From Vibrio bathopelagicus (GTDB lineage: Bacteria > Pseudomonadota > Gammaproteobacteria > Enterobacterales > Vibrionaceae): 64,000 bases of DNA. The notes beneath the pieces are model-generated. The model ran no database searches and was not told the origin of the DNA. It saw nothing but the letters and a program-made list of their open reading frames with translations. The stretch spans positions 992,001 through 1,056,000 of the forward strand of contig NZ_CP062500.1 of assembly GCF_014879975.1 (NCBI RefSeq), written 5' to 3'. Positions 55,589 through 64,000 of this stretch are shown piece by piece. The translations under genes were made by a program, and so were the position numbers. Numbering within the stretch: position 1 is the stretch's first letter; every line of letters starts with the position of its first letter.

Positions 55589-55817
55589 GTGTTTAATGAT
55601 ATGTATCTGTAAGTCGCTGCAGGGAAGTTGGCTTTGAGCTTGTGGGGGAGAGTTTTAGTTTCACGGGGGCAATGCCAATATGACGAAAAGTGCGGAACAG
55701 ACAAAGAACATGAGTGGAGGAAGAGTGTCATCACGACAAATATTAAGAGATGCATCTTGCTCAAAGAGTGGATTAAGCTGAAGGTAATCGACTGATTTTA
55801 TTTGGATGTAATTAGCA

Positions 55818-55979
55818 ATGACAAAGTTCTTTGAACTCGTATTGGAGTCTGAGATTACTTTGCAGCAGAAACAGGTAATTGCGAATGAATGCGAAGAATA
55901 TGTATCGACCAGTTGTTTAGGCTACGCTGCTTGTCTGGTTTGTGAGCGTTATGCTGAAGTATGGATCACTGATGTTTGA
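55818..55979 (+). CDS. Possible 53-residue cysteine-containing protein
   Basis: The frame starts MTKFFELVLESEITLQQ and holds four cysteines (C25, C33, C39, C42) in 53 residues, ending EVWITDV. In-frame TAA just upstream fixes the start. The ribosome site is weak (GGA about 12 bases away). It lies in the otherwise empty 55589-56072 stretch between a terminator and the end of the tRNA operon. I do not recognise it, and it may be a chance frame. Confidence 0.3.
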   Translation: MTKFFELVLESEITLQQKQVIANECEEYVSTSCLGYAACLVCERYAEVWITDV

Positions 55980-56072
55980 ATGAGCTAGATCGCTTAGTCT
56001 TTTTTGTAGTAGTAGGTTGATGTTTAGGAAGTTGAGGGCAGTGTTTATAAAGATACAAAGCTCAGAAACGAA

Positions 56073-56099
56073 AAAAGCCAACTCAATGAGTTGGCTTTT
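56073..56099 (-). terminator. Terminator of the tRNA-Tyr operon
   Basis: AAAAGCCAACTC/GAGTTGGCTTTT, 12 bp with a 3-base loop. On the minus strand it is followed by a run of six T residues, 24 bases after the last tRNA. Confidence 0.9.
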
Positions 56100-56122
56100 C
56101 GATTTTCCAATTAAGGAGAATA

Positions 56123-56207
<85 letters not shown>

Positions 56208-56309
56208 AGGGTGTGTCTTACTCTTCACAAAGTAAGCCTAAATTGATGTTTTCCCATAAGCCCATCAACTAGGTTGTTCTCTTAACTCTCGAAAGAGGTA
56301 AGAAGAATA

Positions 56310-56394
<85 letters not shown>

Positions 56395-56496
56395 AGGGTG
56401 TGTCTTACTCTTCACAAAGTAAGCCTAAATTGATGTTTTCCCATAAGCCCATCAACTAGGTTGTTCTCTTAACTCTCGAAAGAGGTAAGAAGAATA

Positions 56497-56581
<85 letters not shown>

Positions 56582-56683
56582 AGGGTGTGTCTTACTCTTC
56601 ACAAAGTAAGCCTAAATTGATGTTTTCCCATAAGCCCATCAACTAGGTTGTTCTCTTAACTCTCGAAAGAGGTAAGAAGAATA

Positions 56684-56768
<85 letters not shown>

Positions 56769-56870
56769 AGGGTGTGTCTTACTCTTCACAAAGTAAGCCT
56801 AAATTGATGTTTTCCCATAAGCCCATCAACTAGGTTGTTCTCTTAACTCTTAAAAGAGGTAAGAAGAATA

Positions 56871-56955
<85 letters not shown>

Positions 56956-57057
56956 AGGGTGTGTCTTACTCTTCACAAAGTAAGCCTAAATTGATGTTTT
57001 CCCATAAGCCCATCAACTAGGTTGTTCTCTTAACTCTTAAAAGAGGTAAGAAGAATA

Positions 57058-57142
<85 letters not shown>

Positions 57143-57244
57143 AGGGTGTGTCTTACTCTTCACAAAGTAAGCCTAAATTGATGTTTTCCCATAAGCCCAT
57201 CAACTAGGTTGTTCTCTTAACTCTTAAAAGAGGTAAGAAGAATA

Positions 57245-57329
<85 letters not shown>

Positions 57330-57404
57330 AGGGTGTTTTTCCTAACTCATAATGGATAGGCTAAAGAGATGTTTTTCCCAACGCATCTCTCAAGTGCGGA
57401 GCGC

Positions 57405-57432
57405 ATCATAGCAAACACGTTAAACCTGTAAA
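57405..57432 (-). promoter_or_regulatory. Stable-RNA promoter of the tRNA-Tyr operon
   Basis: On the minus strand TTTACA (57432-57427) and TATGAT (57410-57405) are 16 bases apart, followed by a GC-rich discriminator, GCGCTCCGC. Such discriminators are typical of promoters under stringent (ppGpp) control. The tRNA begins about 70 bases downstream. Confidence 0.8.
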
Positions 57433-57717
57433 GAGTTTTTCTTATGGTTTTGTGTTGAATGCTGCCTTTTTGGGCAAAGATGGCGAAAAGTACGCATATT
57501 GCTCGGGAAGTGAACATCTGTACTAAGGTTTACGTATTAATAGGTAACACCTTGAGGTAACTGGCTTTCTGTACTGTGTTTGATTTGTGGAATTCGCTAG
57601 GAAACGTAAATGGAATTTAATCTAGATTTACACTTCTTGACGTTACAGCATTCATCAGTTGATAGAATACGGTTAATTTCATTTATAGATATTAAATCTT
57701 ACTTGCAGACCATTATT
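57433..57717. other. Region between the tRNA promoter and the RND operon
   Basis: No gene. It must hold the promoter of the efflux operon. TTGACG at about 57638 with a GATAGA-like -10 is only a weak candidate. An in-frame ATG at 57610 would extend the adaptor by 36 residues in front of a normal signal peptide, so I treat that stretch as leader. Confidence 0.5.
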
Positions 57718-58815
57718 ATGAAGCGTAAATCTGTTTTAACCCTGCTTAGCTTGTCTATTCTTATGGCGTCTCCAGCCGTACTCGCAAAACGTCAGGGGCC
57801 TAGTACTGTGACGGTTGTTACTGAGCAGGTTGATATTCACCAAGTTAGCCAATCTCTTTCTTTGGTTGGTAAGTTAGAAGCCGAGCAATCTGTAATCATT
57901 ACTTCTGAAGTAGCGGGCAGAGTTGACTCTATTAACATCAAAGCCAATCAAGATGTGACTAAAGGGCAAATGTTGGTTCAATTAGATGACGACAAAGCCA
58001 AGGCTGCGGTTGCAGAAGCGCAAGCGTACCTAAAAGATGAGAAACGTAAGCTAGCGGAATTCCAACGACTAGTGAAACGTAATGCGATCACGCAAACTGA
58101 AATTGACGCGCAGAAAACCAATGTTGAAATCGCCAATGCTCGATTGGCGGCCGCAAATGCCAACCTTAAAGATCTTCATATCAGCGCACCTTTCTCTGGC
58201 ACCGTCGGTTTTATCGACTTTAGCCGCGGTAAAATGGTGACATCAGGCACTGAGCTTGTGACCTTAGATGATTTATCAGTGATGCAGTTAGATCTTCAAA
58301 TCCCCGAGCGTTACCTTTCGAAACTGTCCAAAGGCATGACAGTAACGGCTCGCACCAGTGCGTGGGGTGAGACTCAGTTCACGGGTACTGTGGTTGGTAT
58401 TGATTCACGTATCAACGCTGAAACCCTGAACTTACGAGTTCGAATCCACTTTGATAACAACAATGATTACTTGAAGCCAGGTATGTTAGTGGCCGCTGAT
58501 ATGGATTTCCCACCAGTCGAAGCACCGATTATCCCTGTTCAAGCGTTGGAGTACTCAGGTACGAAGCGTTTTGTTTATGTGATTGGTGAAGACAACAAAG
58601 CAACTCGAACAGAAGTGTTCTTGGGTGCGCGTATCGATAACGAAGTCGTGATTGATAAAGGTATTGAGATTGGTCAGAAGATCGTGGTGCAAGGCATCGT
58701 GAACATGCGCGATGGTGTGTTGGTTCAAGAACTTGCCGTTAATCACCCAGCTAAACTTGACGGCGATACCGCTAATTTTGATGGCAATACAGCAACACAA
58801 GAAGGTGCGAACTAA
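57718..58815 (+). CDS. RND efflux periplasmic adaptor (membrane fusion protein)
   Basis: A 365-residue adaptor. Signal peptide 1-23 (cleavage after AVLA), a barrel/lipoyl half (VVGKLEAEQSVIITSEVAGRV), an alpha-hairpin coiled coil (~95-150), the returning lipoyl half (LKDLHISAPFSGTVGFIDFS) and the beta-barrel. It links the inner-membrane pump to an outer-membrane TolC channel. I set the start at ATG 57718 so the signal peptide is N-terminal. The stop overlaps the pump start by one base (TAATG). Confidence 0.93.
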   Translation: MKRKSVLTLLSLSILMASPAVLAKRQGPSTVTVVTEQVDIHQVSQSLSLVGKLEAEQSVIITSEVAGRVDSINIKANQDVTKGQMLVQLDDDKAKAAVAEAQAYLKDEKRKLAEFQRLVKRNAITQTEIDAQKTNVEIANARLAAANANLKDLHISAPFSGTVGFIDFSRGKMVTSGTELVTLDDLSVMQLDLQIPERYLSKLSKGMTVTARTSAWGETQFTGTVVGIDSRINAETLNLRVRIHFDNNNDYLKPGMLVAADMDFPPVEAPIIPVQALEYSGTKRFVYVIGEDNKATRTEVFLGARIDNEVVIDKGIEIGQKIVVQGIVNMRDGVLVQELAVNHPAKLDGDTANFDGNTATQEGAN

Positions 58816-61800
58816 TGTTGTTATCTGATGTTTCTGTAAAGAGACCAGTAGCGGCTATCGTATTGAGCTTGCTCTTGGTTGTGTTTGGTATTGTATCGTT
58901 TAATAAGCTGGCTGTTCGAGAGATGCCCGACATCGAAAGCCCAGTGGTGTCGATCAGTACTCGCTATGAAGGTGCATCAGCCACCATCATTGAAAGCCAA
59001 ATAACCTCCAATCTCGAAGACCAACTCTCCGGTATCAGTGGTATCGATGAGATCGAATCCACAACGCGTAACGGTATGTCGCGTATCACGATTACTTTTG
59101 AGCTTGGTTACGACCTCAATACCGGTGTTAGTGATGTTCGTGATGCCGTAGCTCGTGCGCAGCGTTCATTGCCCGATGAAGCCGACGACCCCATTGTTTA
59201 TAAGAACAACGGTAGTGGTGAAGCTTCGGTCTACATCAACTTAAGCTCGACGGAGATGGACCGAACGCAGTTAACCGATTACACCGAGCGTGTATTGATT
59301 GACCGCTTTAGTTTGATCTCTGGTGTGAGCTCGGTGGATATTTCTGGCGGTTTGTACAAAGTAATGTACGTGAAGCTGAAACCTGCGCAGATGGCTGGTC
59401 GTGGCGTCACTACCTCGGACATCACCTCTGCATTAAACAGTGAGAACATTGAAAGCCCGGGTGGTGAAGTTCGTAACGATGCGATTGTGATGTCGGTTCG
59501 TACGGCTCGTTCGTATACCCAAGCTGAAGATTTTGAGTACCTTGTTGTTAAGCGTGCTTCTGACAACACACCTATATATCTGAAAGACGTAGCGGATGTT
59601 TACATTGGCGCTGAAAACGAAAACTCGACCTTTAAGAGCGATGGTGTTGTTAACGTTAGTATGGGTATTGTGCCTCAGTCAGATGCCAACCCACTTGAGG
59701 TTGCTGACTTAGTACATAAAGAAGTTGAGGCGATTCAAAAGTTCTTGCCTGACGGTACTCGTCTAGCGGTGGATTATGATTCAACCGTCTTTATTGATCG
59801 TTCGATTTCAGAGGTATACAGCACACTCTTTATTACGGGTGGCTTGGTTATTCTCGTGCTTTATGTCTTTATCGGCCAAGCGCGCGCAACGTTAATCCCA
59901 GCGGTGACGGTGCCTGTATCTTTGATTTCGTCGTTTATTGCGGCGTACTACTTCGGCTTCTCTATCAACCTGATTACCTTGATGGCACTTATCCTGTCGA
60001 TCGGTTTGGTGGTCGATGATGCAATCGTGGTTGTCGAGAATATTTTCCACCACATTGAACGCGGCGAATCGCCACTGCTTGCCGCTTATAAAGGGACACG
60101 TGAAGTAGGCTTTGCGGTAATCGCAACCACTCTAGTACTGGTAATGGTGTTCCTACCAATCTCATTCATGGATGGCATGGTAGGGCTTTTGTTTACTGAG
60201 TTCTCGGTACTGTTGGCGATGTCGGTGATCTTCTCGTCTGTTGTGGCATTAACGCTAACGCCAGTTCTGGGCAGTAAGATTCTGAAAGCGAATGTGAAAC
60301 CGAACCGTTTCAATCGATTTGTTGAACGCGTGTTTGGCAAGCTAGAACTTGGATACAAAGCCGTATTACGCCGTGCACTTTCTTGGCGTTGGGCTGCTCC
60401 AATCATTATTATTGCGTGTATGGGCGGTAGTTATGGCTTGATGCAACAAGTGCCGTCGCAACTAACTCCACAAGAAGACCGTGGTGTTATATTTGCGTTT
60501 GTTCGTGGTGCTGATGCAACTAGTTATAACCGTATGTCTGCCAACATGGACATCGTTGAAGAGCGCCTAATGCCGTTGCTTGGTCAAGGTTTCTTGAAAT
60601 CATTCAGCATTCAATCACCAGCGTTTGGTGGTAATGCGGGCGACCAAACTGGCTTCGTTATCATGATCTTAGAAGATTGGGACGAACGTGATGTCACGGC
60701 GCAAGAAGCCTTGAATGAAGTTCGAAAATCTTTGAATGGCATTCCTGATGTGCGTGTATTCCCATTCATGCCTGGCTTCAAAGGTGGTTCAAGTGAGCCA
60801 GTTCAATTTGTTCTTGGCGGTTCTGATTACACTGAACTTCAAAAATGGGCAGAGTTATTAAAGCAAGCGGCTGAAGACTCTCCAATGATGGAAGGTGCGG
60901 ACATCGATTACTCTGAGAAGACACCAGAGTTATTGGTTACCGTAGACAAGCAGCGTGCAGCTGAGTTGGGTGTAAGCGTGTCGGATATTTCAGATACGTT
61001 AGAAATCATGCTTGGCGGCCGCAGTGAAACGACCTTCGTTGACCGTGGTGAAGAGTACGATGTTTACTTACGTGGTGATGAAAACAGCTTTAATAACGCC
61101 AATGACTTAAGCCAAATCTACATGCGAACTCAGTCTGGCGAGCTTGTTACGCTCGATACACTGACGCACATTGAAGAAGTGGCATCATCGATTCGTTTGT
61201 CGCACTACAACAAGCAGAAGTCGGTCACCATCAAAGCTAACCTAATGGAAGGTTACACGCTGGGCGATGCTCTAGATTTCCTTGATGAACAAGCGATTGA
61301 GCAGCTACCGGGTGATATCTCTGTGAGCTACTCTGGCGAGTCTAAAGACTTCAAAGAGAACCAATCGAGCATCCTAGTGGTGTTTGCGCTAGCGATGTTG
61401 GTAGCGTACTTGGTATTGGCCGCGCAGTTTGAAAGCTTCATTAACCCGTTGGTGGTGATGTTCACCGTGCCCATGGGTATCTTTGGTGGCTTCTTAGGCT
61501 TAGTACTGATGAGTCAAGGACTCAACGTATACAGCCAGATTGGTATGATCATGTTGATCGGTATGGTAACCAAAAACGGTATCTTGATCGTAGAATTTGC
61601 CAACCAACTTCGTGACCGTGGTATTGAGTTTGAAAAGGCGATTATTGATGCTTCGGCTCGACGTTTGCGTCCAATCATGATGACCGCGTTTACCACGCTA
61701 GCAGGTGCAATTCCATTGATTACTTCAACAGGCGCGGGTTATGAAAGTCGAGTAGCAGTGGGTACGGTTATCTTCTTCGGTATGGGCTTCGCGACTTTGG

Positions 61801-61928
61801 TTACTCTGTTCGTTATCCCTGCGATGTACCGACTGATTTCTGGCTCTACGCGTTCTCCAGGTCACGTGGAAGCGGTTCTAAATAAAGAACTCAGCCATGA
61901 TAACGTGGGAAGAACCAGTCACGGTTAA
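58815..61928 (+). CDS. RND multidrug efflux pump, HAE1 family
   Basis: A 1037-residue transporter of the AcrB/Vex type. Twelve membrane helices in the usual 1+5+1+5 pattern with two large periplasmic loops. The proton-relay aspartates D401 and D402 lie in GLVVDDAIVVVENI, and the partner lysine is in GMVTKNGILIVEF. It exports drugs, bile salts or metabolites through TolC. One of several Vex-like systems in Vibrio; which one cannot be decided by eye. No outer-membrane gene is adjacent. Confidence 0.94.
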   Translation: MLLSDVSVKRPVAAIVLSLLLVVFGIVSFNKLAVREMPDIESPVVSISTRYEGASATIIESQITSNLEDQLSGISGIDEIESTTRNGMSRITITFELGYDLNTGVSDVRDAVARAQRSLPDEADDPIVYKNNGSGEASVYINLSSTEMDRTQLTDYTERVLIDRFSLISGVSSVDISGGLYKVMYVKLKPAQMAGRGVTTSDITSALNSENIESPGGEVRNDAIVMSVRTARSYTQAEDFEYLVVKRASDNTPIYLKDVADVYIGAENENSTFKSDGVVNVSMGIVPQSDANPLEVADLVHKEVEAIQKFLPDGTRLAVDYDSTVFIDRSISEVYSTLFITGGLVILVLYVFIGQARATLIPAVTVPVSLISSFIAAYYFGFSINLITLMALILSIGLVVDDAIVVVENIFHHIERGESPLLAAYKGTREVGFAVIATTLVLVMVFLPISFMDGMVGLLFTEFSVLLAMSVIFSSVVALTLTPVLGSKILKANVKPNRFNRFVERVFGKLELGYKAVLRRALSWRWAAPIIIIACMGGSYGLMQQVPSQLTPQEDRGVIFAFVRGADATSYNRMSANMDIVEERLMPLLGQGFLKSFSIQSPAFGGNAGDQTGFVIMILEDWDERDVTAQEALNEVRKSLNGIPDVRVFPFMPGFKGGSSEPVQFVLGGSDYTELQKWAELLKQAAEDSPMMEGADIDYSEKTPELLVTVDKQRAAELGVSVSDISDTLEIMLGGRSETTFVDRGEEYDVYLRGDENSFNNANDLSQIYMRTQSGELVTLDTLTHIEEVASSIRLSHYNKQKSVTIKANLMEGYTLGDALDFLDEQAIEQLPGDISVSYSGESKDFKENQSSILVVFALAMLVAYLVLAAQFESFINPLVVMFTVPMGIFGGFLGLVLMSQGLNVYSQIGMIMLIGMVTKNGILIVEFANQLRDRGIEFEKAIIDASARRLRPIMMTAFTTLAGAIPLITSTGAGYESRVAVGTVIFFGMGFATLVTLFVIPAMYRLISGSTRSPGHVEAVLNKELSHDNVGRTSHG

Positions 61929-61956
61929 GCGGATTCGCGACTGACATTTATTAAAC

Positions 61957-61992
61957 AAGCCCGACAACTTGCTCGTTGTCGGGCTTTTTTTT
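61957..61992 (+). terminator. Terminator after the RND operon
   Basis: AAGCCCGACAAC/GTTGTCGGGCTT, 12 bp with a 6-base loop, followed by a long T-run to 61992. Confidence 0.93.
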
Positions 61993-62029
61993 GGGGTGCT
62001 GAGAATGGTGTCTGAAAGGAAATGAGACT

Positions 62030-62623
62030 CTATTGCTCGCTTAGGTACTGAATGGTTTTGAGCAGTTCTTCCATAGAGCGGTGGCCTCTTAGTTTCACCA
62101 TATAGCACCCATTAATAATAAAGCTCGGAATACTGCTAATCGACGCTTGCTCTGTCTTTGAAACAGCATCTTCCATAAACTTGGCCCAGAGCTGTTGTTG
62201 GTCTTGAGTCATGTCTTCTTGTTTCACAAGGTTATGTTCTTTGAAAAAGTGGTCAATATCCGTTTCTTGAAGCGGATTGTTAGTTTGAACCAACGAAAAC
62301 AATTCACTCAAAAGCTCATGAGATAGATCCGGTTTTTGAGCCAAAACGGTGTAGTAAAGACTTGCCGCTTGTAAGGTCGAGTCGTTAAAAATCACGTGAG
62401 TACGATGCAATGTTAGCTCACCAGAAGCTTCTTTATCTTTGAGCAACTCCGTCATCTGCCAACAAGGCATGCAGGTCAATGAAAAGAACTTGTCTACTTG
62501 ATACTCGGTCGAATAAGGCTTATCCAGAACCGTGTATTGTTTTCCCTCTGTTGGAGACGCACAAGTCGCAGCGCTTAGAATAAGAGAAGCTAACAGGATA
62601 AATACGTTTTGTAATCGTTTCAT
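62030..62623 (-). CDS. Periplasmic DsbA-like thiol oxidoreductase
   Basis: A 197-residue secreted protein: signal peptide 1-22 (LILSAATCA) and a thioredoxin fold with a helical insert. The active site is CMPC in FFSLTCMPCWQM, and the cis-proline loop is SIPSFIING. DsbA normally has CPHC, so the redox potential may differ. It probably forms or shuffles disulfides on exported proteins. Single gene, convergent with the RND operon. Confidence 0.88.
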   Translation of the reverse strand: MKRLQNVFILLASLILSAATCASPTEGKQYTVLDKPYSTEYQVDKFFSLTCMPCWQMTELLKDKEASGELTLHRTHVIFNDSTLQAASLYYTVLAQKPDLSHELLSELFSLVQTNNPLQETDIDHFFKEHNLVKQEDMTQDQQQLWAKFMEDAVSKTEQASISSIPSFIINGCYMVKLRGHRSMEELLKTIQYLSEQ

Positions 62624-62809
62624 GGGAGTTCCGGTTTATCGGTGTAGTGACAAAAAATGCCCATCACACAAGGTGCAATAGGCTTTGTATTGGTTTATTG
62701 ATGAATGTTTTGAAAAGCCTGTGTTTGCTCCTAGCGAAATGCGGTCTTTTTTTGTATAACAATATCTGCTCAACACATTAAAAAATGAAAACTATTAAGG
62801 GACACTAAA

Positions 62810-63130
62810 GTGGCTGAATTTAAATACAAAGATCTTTCTCAAGAAGAACAAGATAAGCTGGATGCAGCAACCTTTCGTCGCCTATTAGCACACCTAGATA
62901 ACAATAAAGATGTGCAGAACATCGACCTAATGATCTTGGCTGGCTTCTGCCGTAACTGTTTCAGCAAGTGGTACAAAGCGGAAGCTGAACAACAAGGTTT
63001 AGATCTTGATATCGATGATGCTCGTGAGCGCGTGTATGGCATGACTTACGATGAGTGGAAACAAAACCACCAACCCAAAGCGACACCAGAACAACTGGCT
63101 GCATTTGAAGCGAAGCAAAAACCAGAATAA
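62810..63130 (+). CDS. DUF1244 family protein
   Basis: A 106-residue acidic soluble protein with the DUF1244 core FRRLLAHLDNNKDVQNIDLMILAGFCRNCFSKWY (two cysteines) and GMTYDEWK. Starts at GTG 62810 with AAGGGAC 7 bases upstream. The family is common in proteobacteria and has no settled function. Single gene followed by a bidirectional terminator. Confidence 0.9.
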   Translation: MAEFKYKDLSQEEQDKLDAATFRRLLAHLDNNKDVQNIDLMILAGFCRNCFSKWYKAEAEQQGLDLDIDDARERVYGMTYDEWKQNHQPKATPEQLAAFEAKQKPE

Positions 63131-63160
63131 TCTTGTTTCATCGGTTACGAATGACACATA

Positions 63161-63185
63161 AAAAGAGCCCGTCAGGGCTCTTTTT
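63161..63185. terminator. Bidirectional terminator between DUF1244 and cysteine synthase genes
   Basis: AAAAGAGCCC/GGGCTCTTTT, 10 bp with a GTCA loop; T-runs follow in both directions. It serves the two convergent genes. Confidence 0.9.
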
Positions 63186-63213
63186 ATTTTGGAACGGGTG
63201 CTTATTCTCGGGC

Positions 63214-64000
63214 TTACGCTAGCTCACCGGTTTGCGAGAAAGCTTCTAGCTTTGCCGCGTACGGTTGTAGGTCACCAATGTTGTTGTTTACCCACTCATC
63301 GTTGAAGTAAGTGTCTAGGTAACGTTCGCCGCTATCACATAGCAAAGTCACGATAGAACCTTTCTCACCACGCGCTTTCATCTCACTTGCTAGCTGAAGC
63401 ACACCGTACATATTGGTACCTGTTGATGCGCCAACCTTACGACCAAGAATGTCAGACAACCAATGTGTGGTTGCGATGCTTGCTGCGTCTGGGATCTTAC
63501 GCATTTCGTCAACCACACCTGGAATGAAGCTTGGTTCTGCACGTGGACGGCCAATGCCTTCAATCTTGCTGAATGTGCTGCCTTTCACGTTCGCATTGCC
63601 TGTTTGGAAGTATTCGTGGAATACAGAGTTCTCAGGGTCGACAACGCATAGTTTAGTTTCATGCTGTTGGTAACGAATGAAACGACCGATCGTTGCTGAA
63701 GTACCACCAGTACCTGGGCTCATTACAACCCAAGCTGGAACCGGGTGATCTTCCATCTGCATTTGGTTGAAAATCGAGTTCGCGATGTTGTTGTTACCAC
63801 GCCAGTCGGTTGCACGCTCAGCGTAAGTAAATTGGTCCATGTAATGACCATTTAGTTCCGCTGCTAAACGACGAGATTCATCGTAAATTTCATCTGAGCG
63901 GTCAACAAGGTGCGCTTGGCCGCCATAGAATTCAATTTGCTCAATTTTTTTCTTCGCTGTGCACTTAGGCATTACCGCAATAAATGGAAGACCAAGCAGG
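63214..64000 (-). CDS. Cysteine synthase-family PLP enzyme (5' end outside window)
   Basis: The frame runs from a stop at 63214 to the right edge, so the N-terminus and the pyridoxal phosphate lysine are missing. The visible part reads LLGLPFIAVMPKCTAKKKIEQI at the edge, then the phosphate-binding loop SPGTGGTSATIGRF and GASTGTNMYGVLQLA. It belongs to the CysK/CysM/cystathionine beta-synthase superfamily. The pattern is closer to the CBS-like cysteine synthases than to E. coli CysM, so the substrate is not certain. An ATG at 63972 is internal and not the start. Confidence 0.9.
   Translation of the reverse strand, partial: LLGLPFIAVMPKCTAKKKIEQIEFYGGQAHLVDRSDEIYDESRRLAAELNGHYMDQFTYAERATDWRGNNNIANSIFNQMQMEDHPVPAWVVMSPGTGGTSATIGRFIRYQQHETKLCVVDPENSVFHEYFQTGNANVKGSTFSKIEGIGRPRAEPSFIPGVVDEMRKIPDAASIATTHWLSDILGRKVGASTGTNMYGVLQLASEMKARGEKGSIVTLLCDSGERYLDTYFNDEWVNNNIGDLQPYAAKLEAFSQTGELA

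Noticed and set aside
55531..55764. 77-codon minus-strand frame with a lipoprotein-like start (LFLHSCS)
   Set aside because: Its last third is the complement of the Tim44-like gene terminator and it has no ribosome site, so it is probably chance.
57610..57717. 36-residue N-terminal extension of the RND adaptor
   Set aside because: It would bury a normal signal peptide, and no ribosome site precedes the ATG at 57610.

Overview
This 64-kb window looks like chromosome I sequence from a marine Vibrio (Vibrionaceae). The evidence is the order tig-clpP-clpX-lon-hupB-ppiD-comEA, the block alaA-menF-menD-menH-menB-menC-menE, the DctB/DctD-TRAP cluster, and a long tRNA-Tyr array. All of this is inferred from reading the sequence; the species cannot be fixed without a search.

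Left part (1-18.9 kb): a long-chain polyunsaturated fatty acid (EPA/DHA-type) synthase locus. pfaA, pfaB, pfaC and pfaD lie on the minus strand with overlapping or tightly spaced genes; pfaD runs off the left edge. PfaA has KS, AT, five tandem ACPs, KR and a PKS-type DH. PfaB is an acyltransferase, PfaC is KS-CLF-DH-DH, and PfaD is the enoyl reductase. The phosphopantetheinyl transferase pfaE that activates the ACPs is divergent from pfaA across a 0.7-kb AT-rich spacer. That spacer contains a 17-bp site very like a FadR operator. A 4HBT hot-dog thioesterase, probably the Orf6-type releasing enzyme, converges on pfaE. No pfaR-like regulator is visible.

19-26 kb: a C4-dicarboxylate TRAP transporter (dctPQM) preceded by a near-consensus sigma-54 promoter. 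The matching two-component system dctB/dctD, whose regulator has the sigma-54-contacting GAFTGA loop, sits on the opposite strand.

26-35.5 kb: the protein quality-control block (trigger factor, ClpP, ClpX, Lon with a sigma-32-like promoter, HU-beta, PpiD), then the competence DNA-uptake protein ComEA.

35.5-47.8 kb: rhombosortase, a DTW-domain tRNA modification enzyme, a dGTPase-like HD hydrolase, the 5'-nucleotidase YfbR, alanine aminotransferase AlaA, and the menaquinone operon menFDHBCE.

47.8-55.5 kb: a NagE-like PTS permease with an apparent one-base deletion near its 5' end, a divergent DsdC-like LysR regulator, a 54-aa membrane protein, a YeiH-family membrane protein, a fused MFS/PlsC acyltransferase with a TetR regulator, and a Tim44-like membrane protein.

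55.5-64 kb: seven tRNA-Tyr(GTA) genes in a 187-bp tandem array on the minus strand, with a stringent-type promoter and a terminator; an RND efflux adaptor/pump pair; a periplasmic DsbA-like thioredoxin; a DUF1244 protein; and a cysteine synthase-family gene cut by the right edge. I see no CRISPR array, prophage or insertion sequence.
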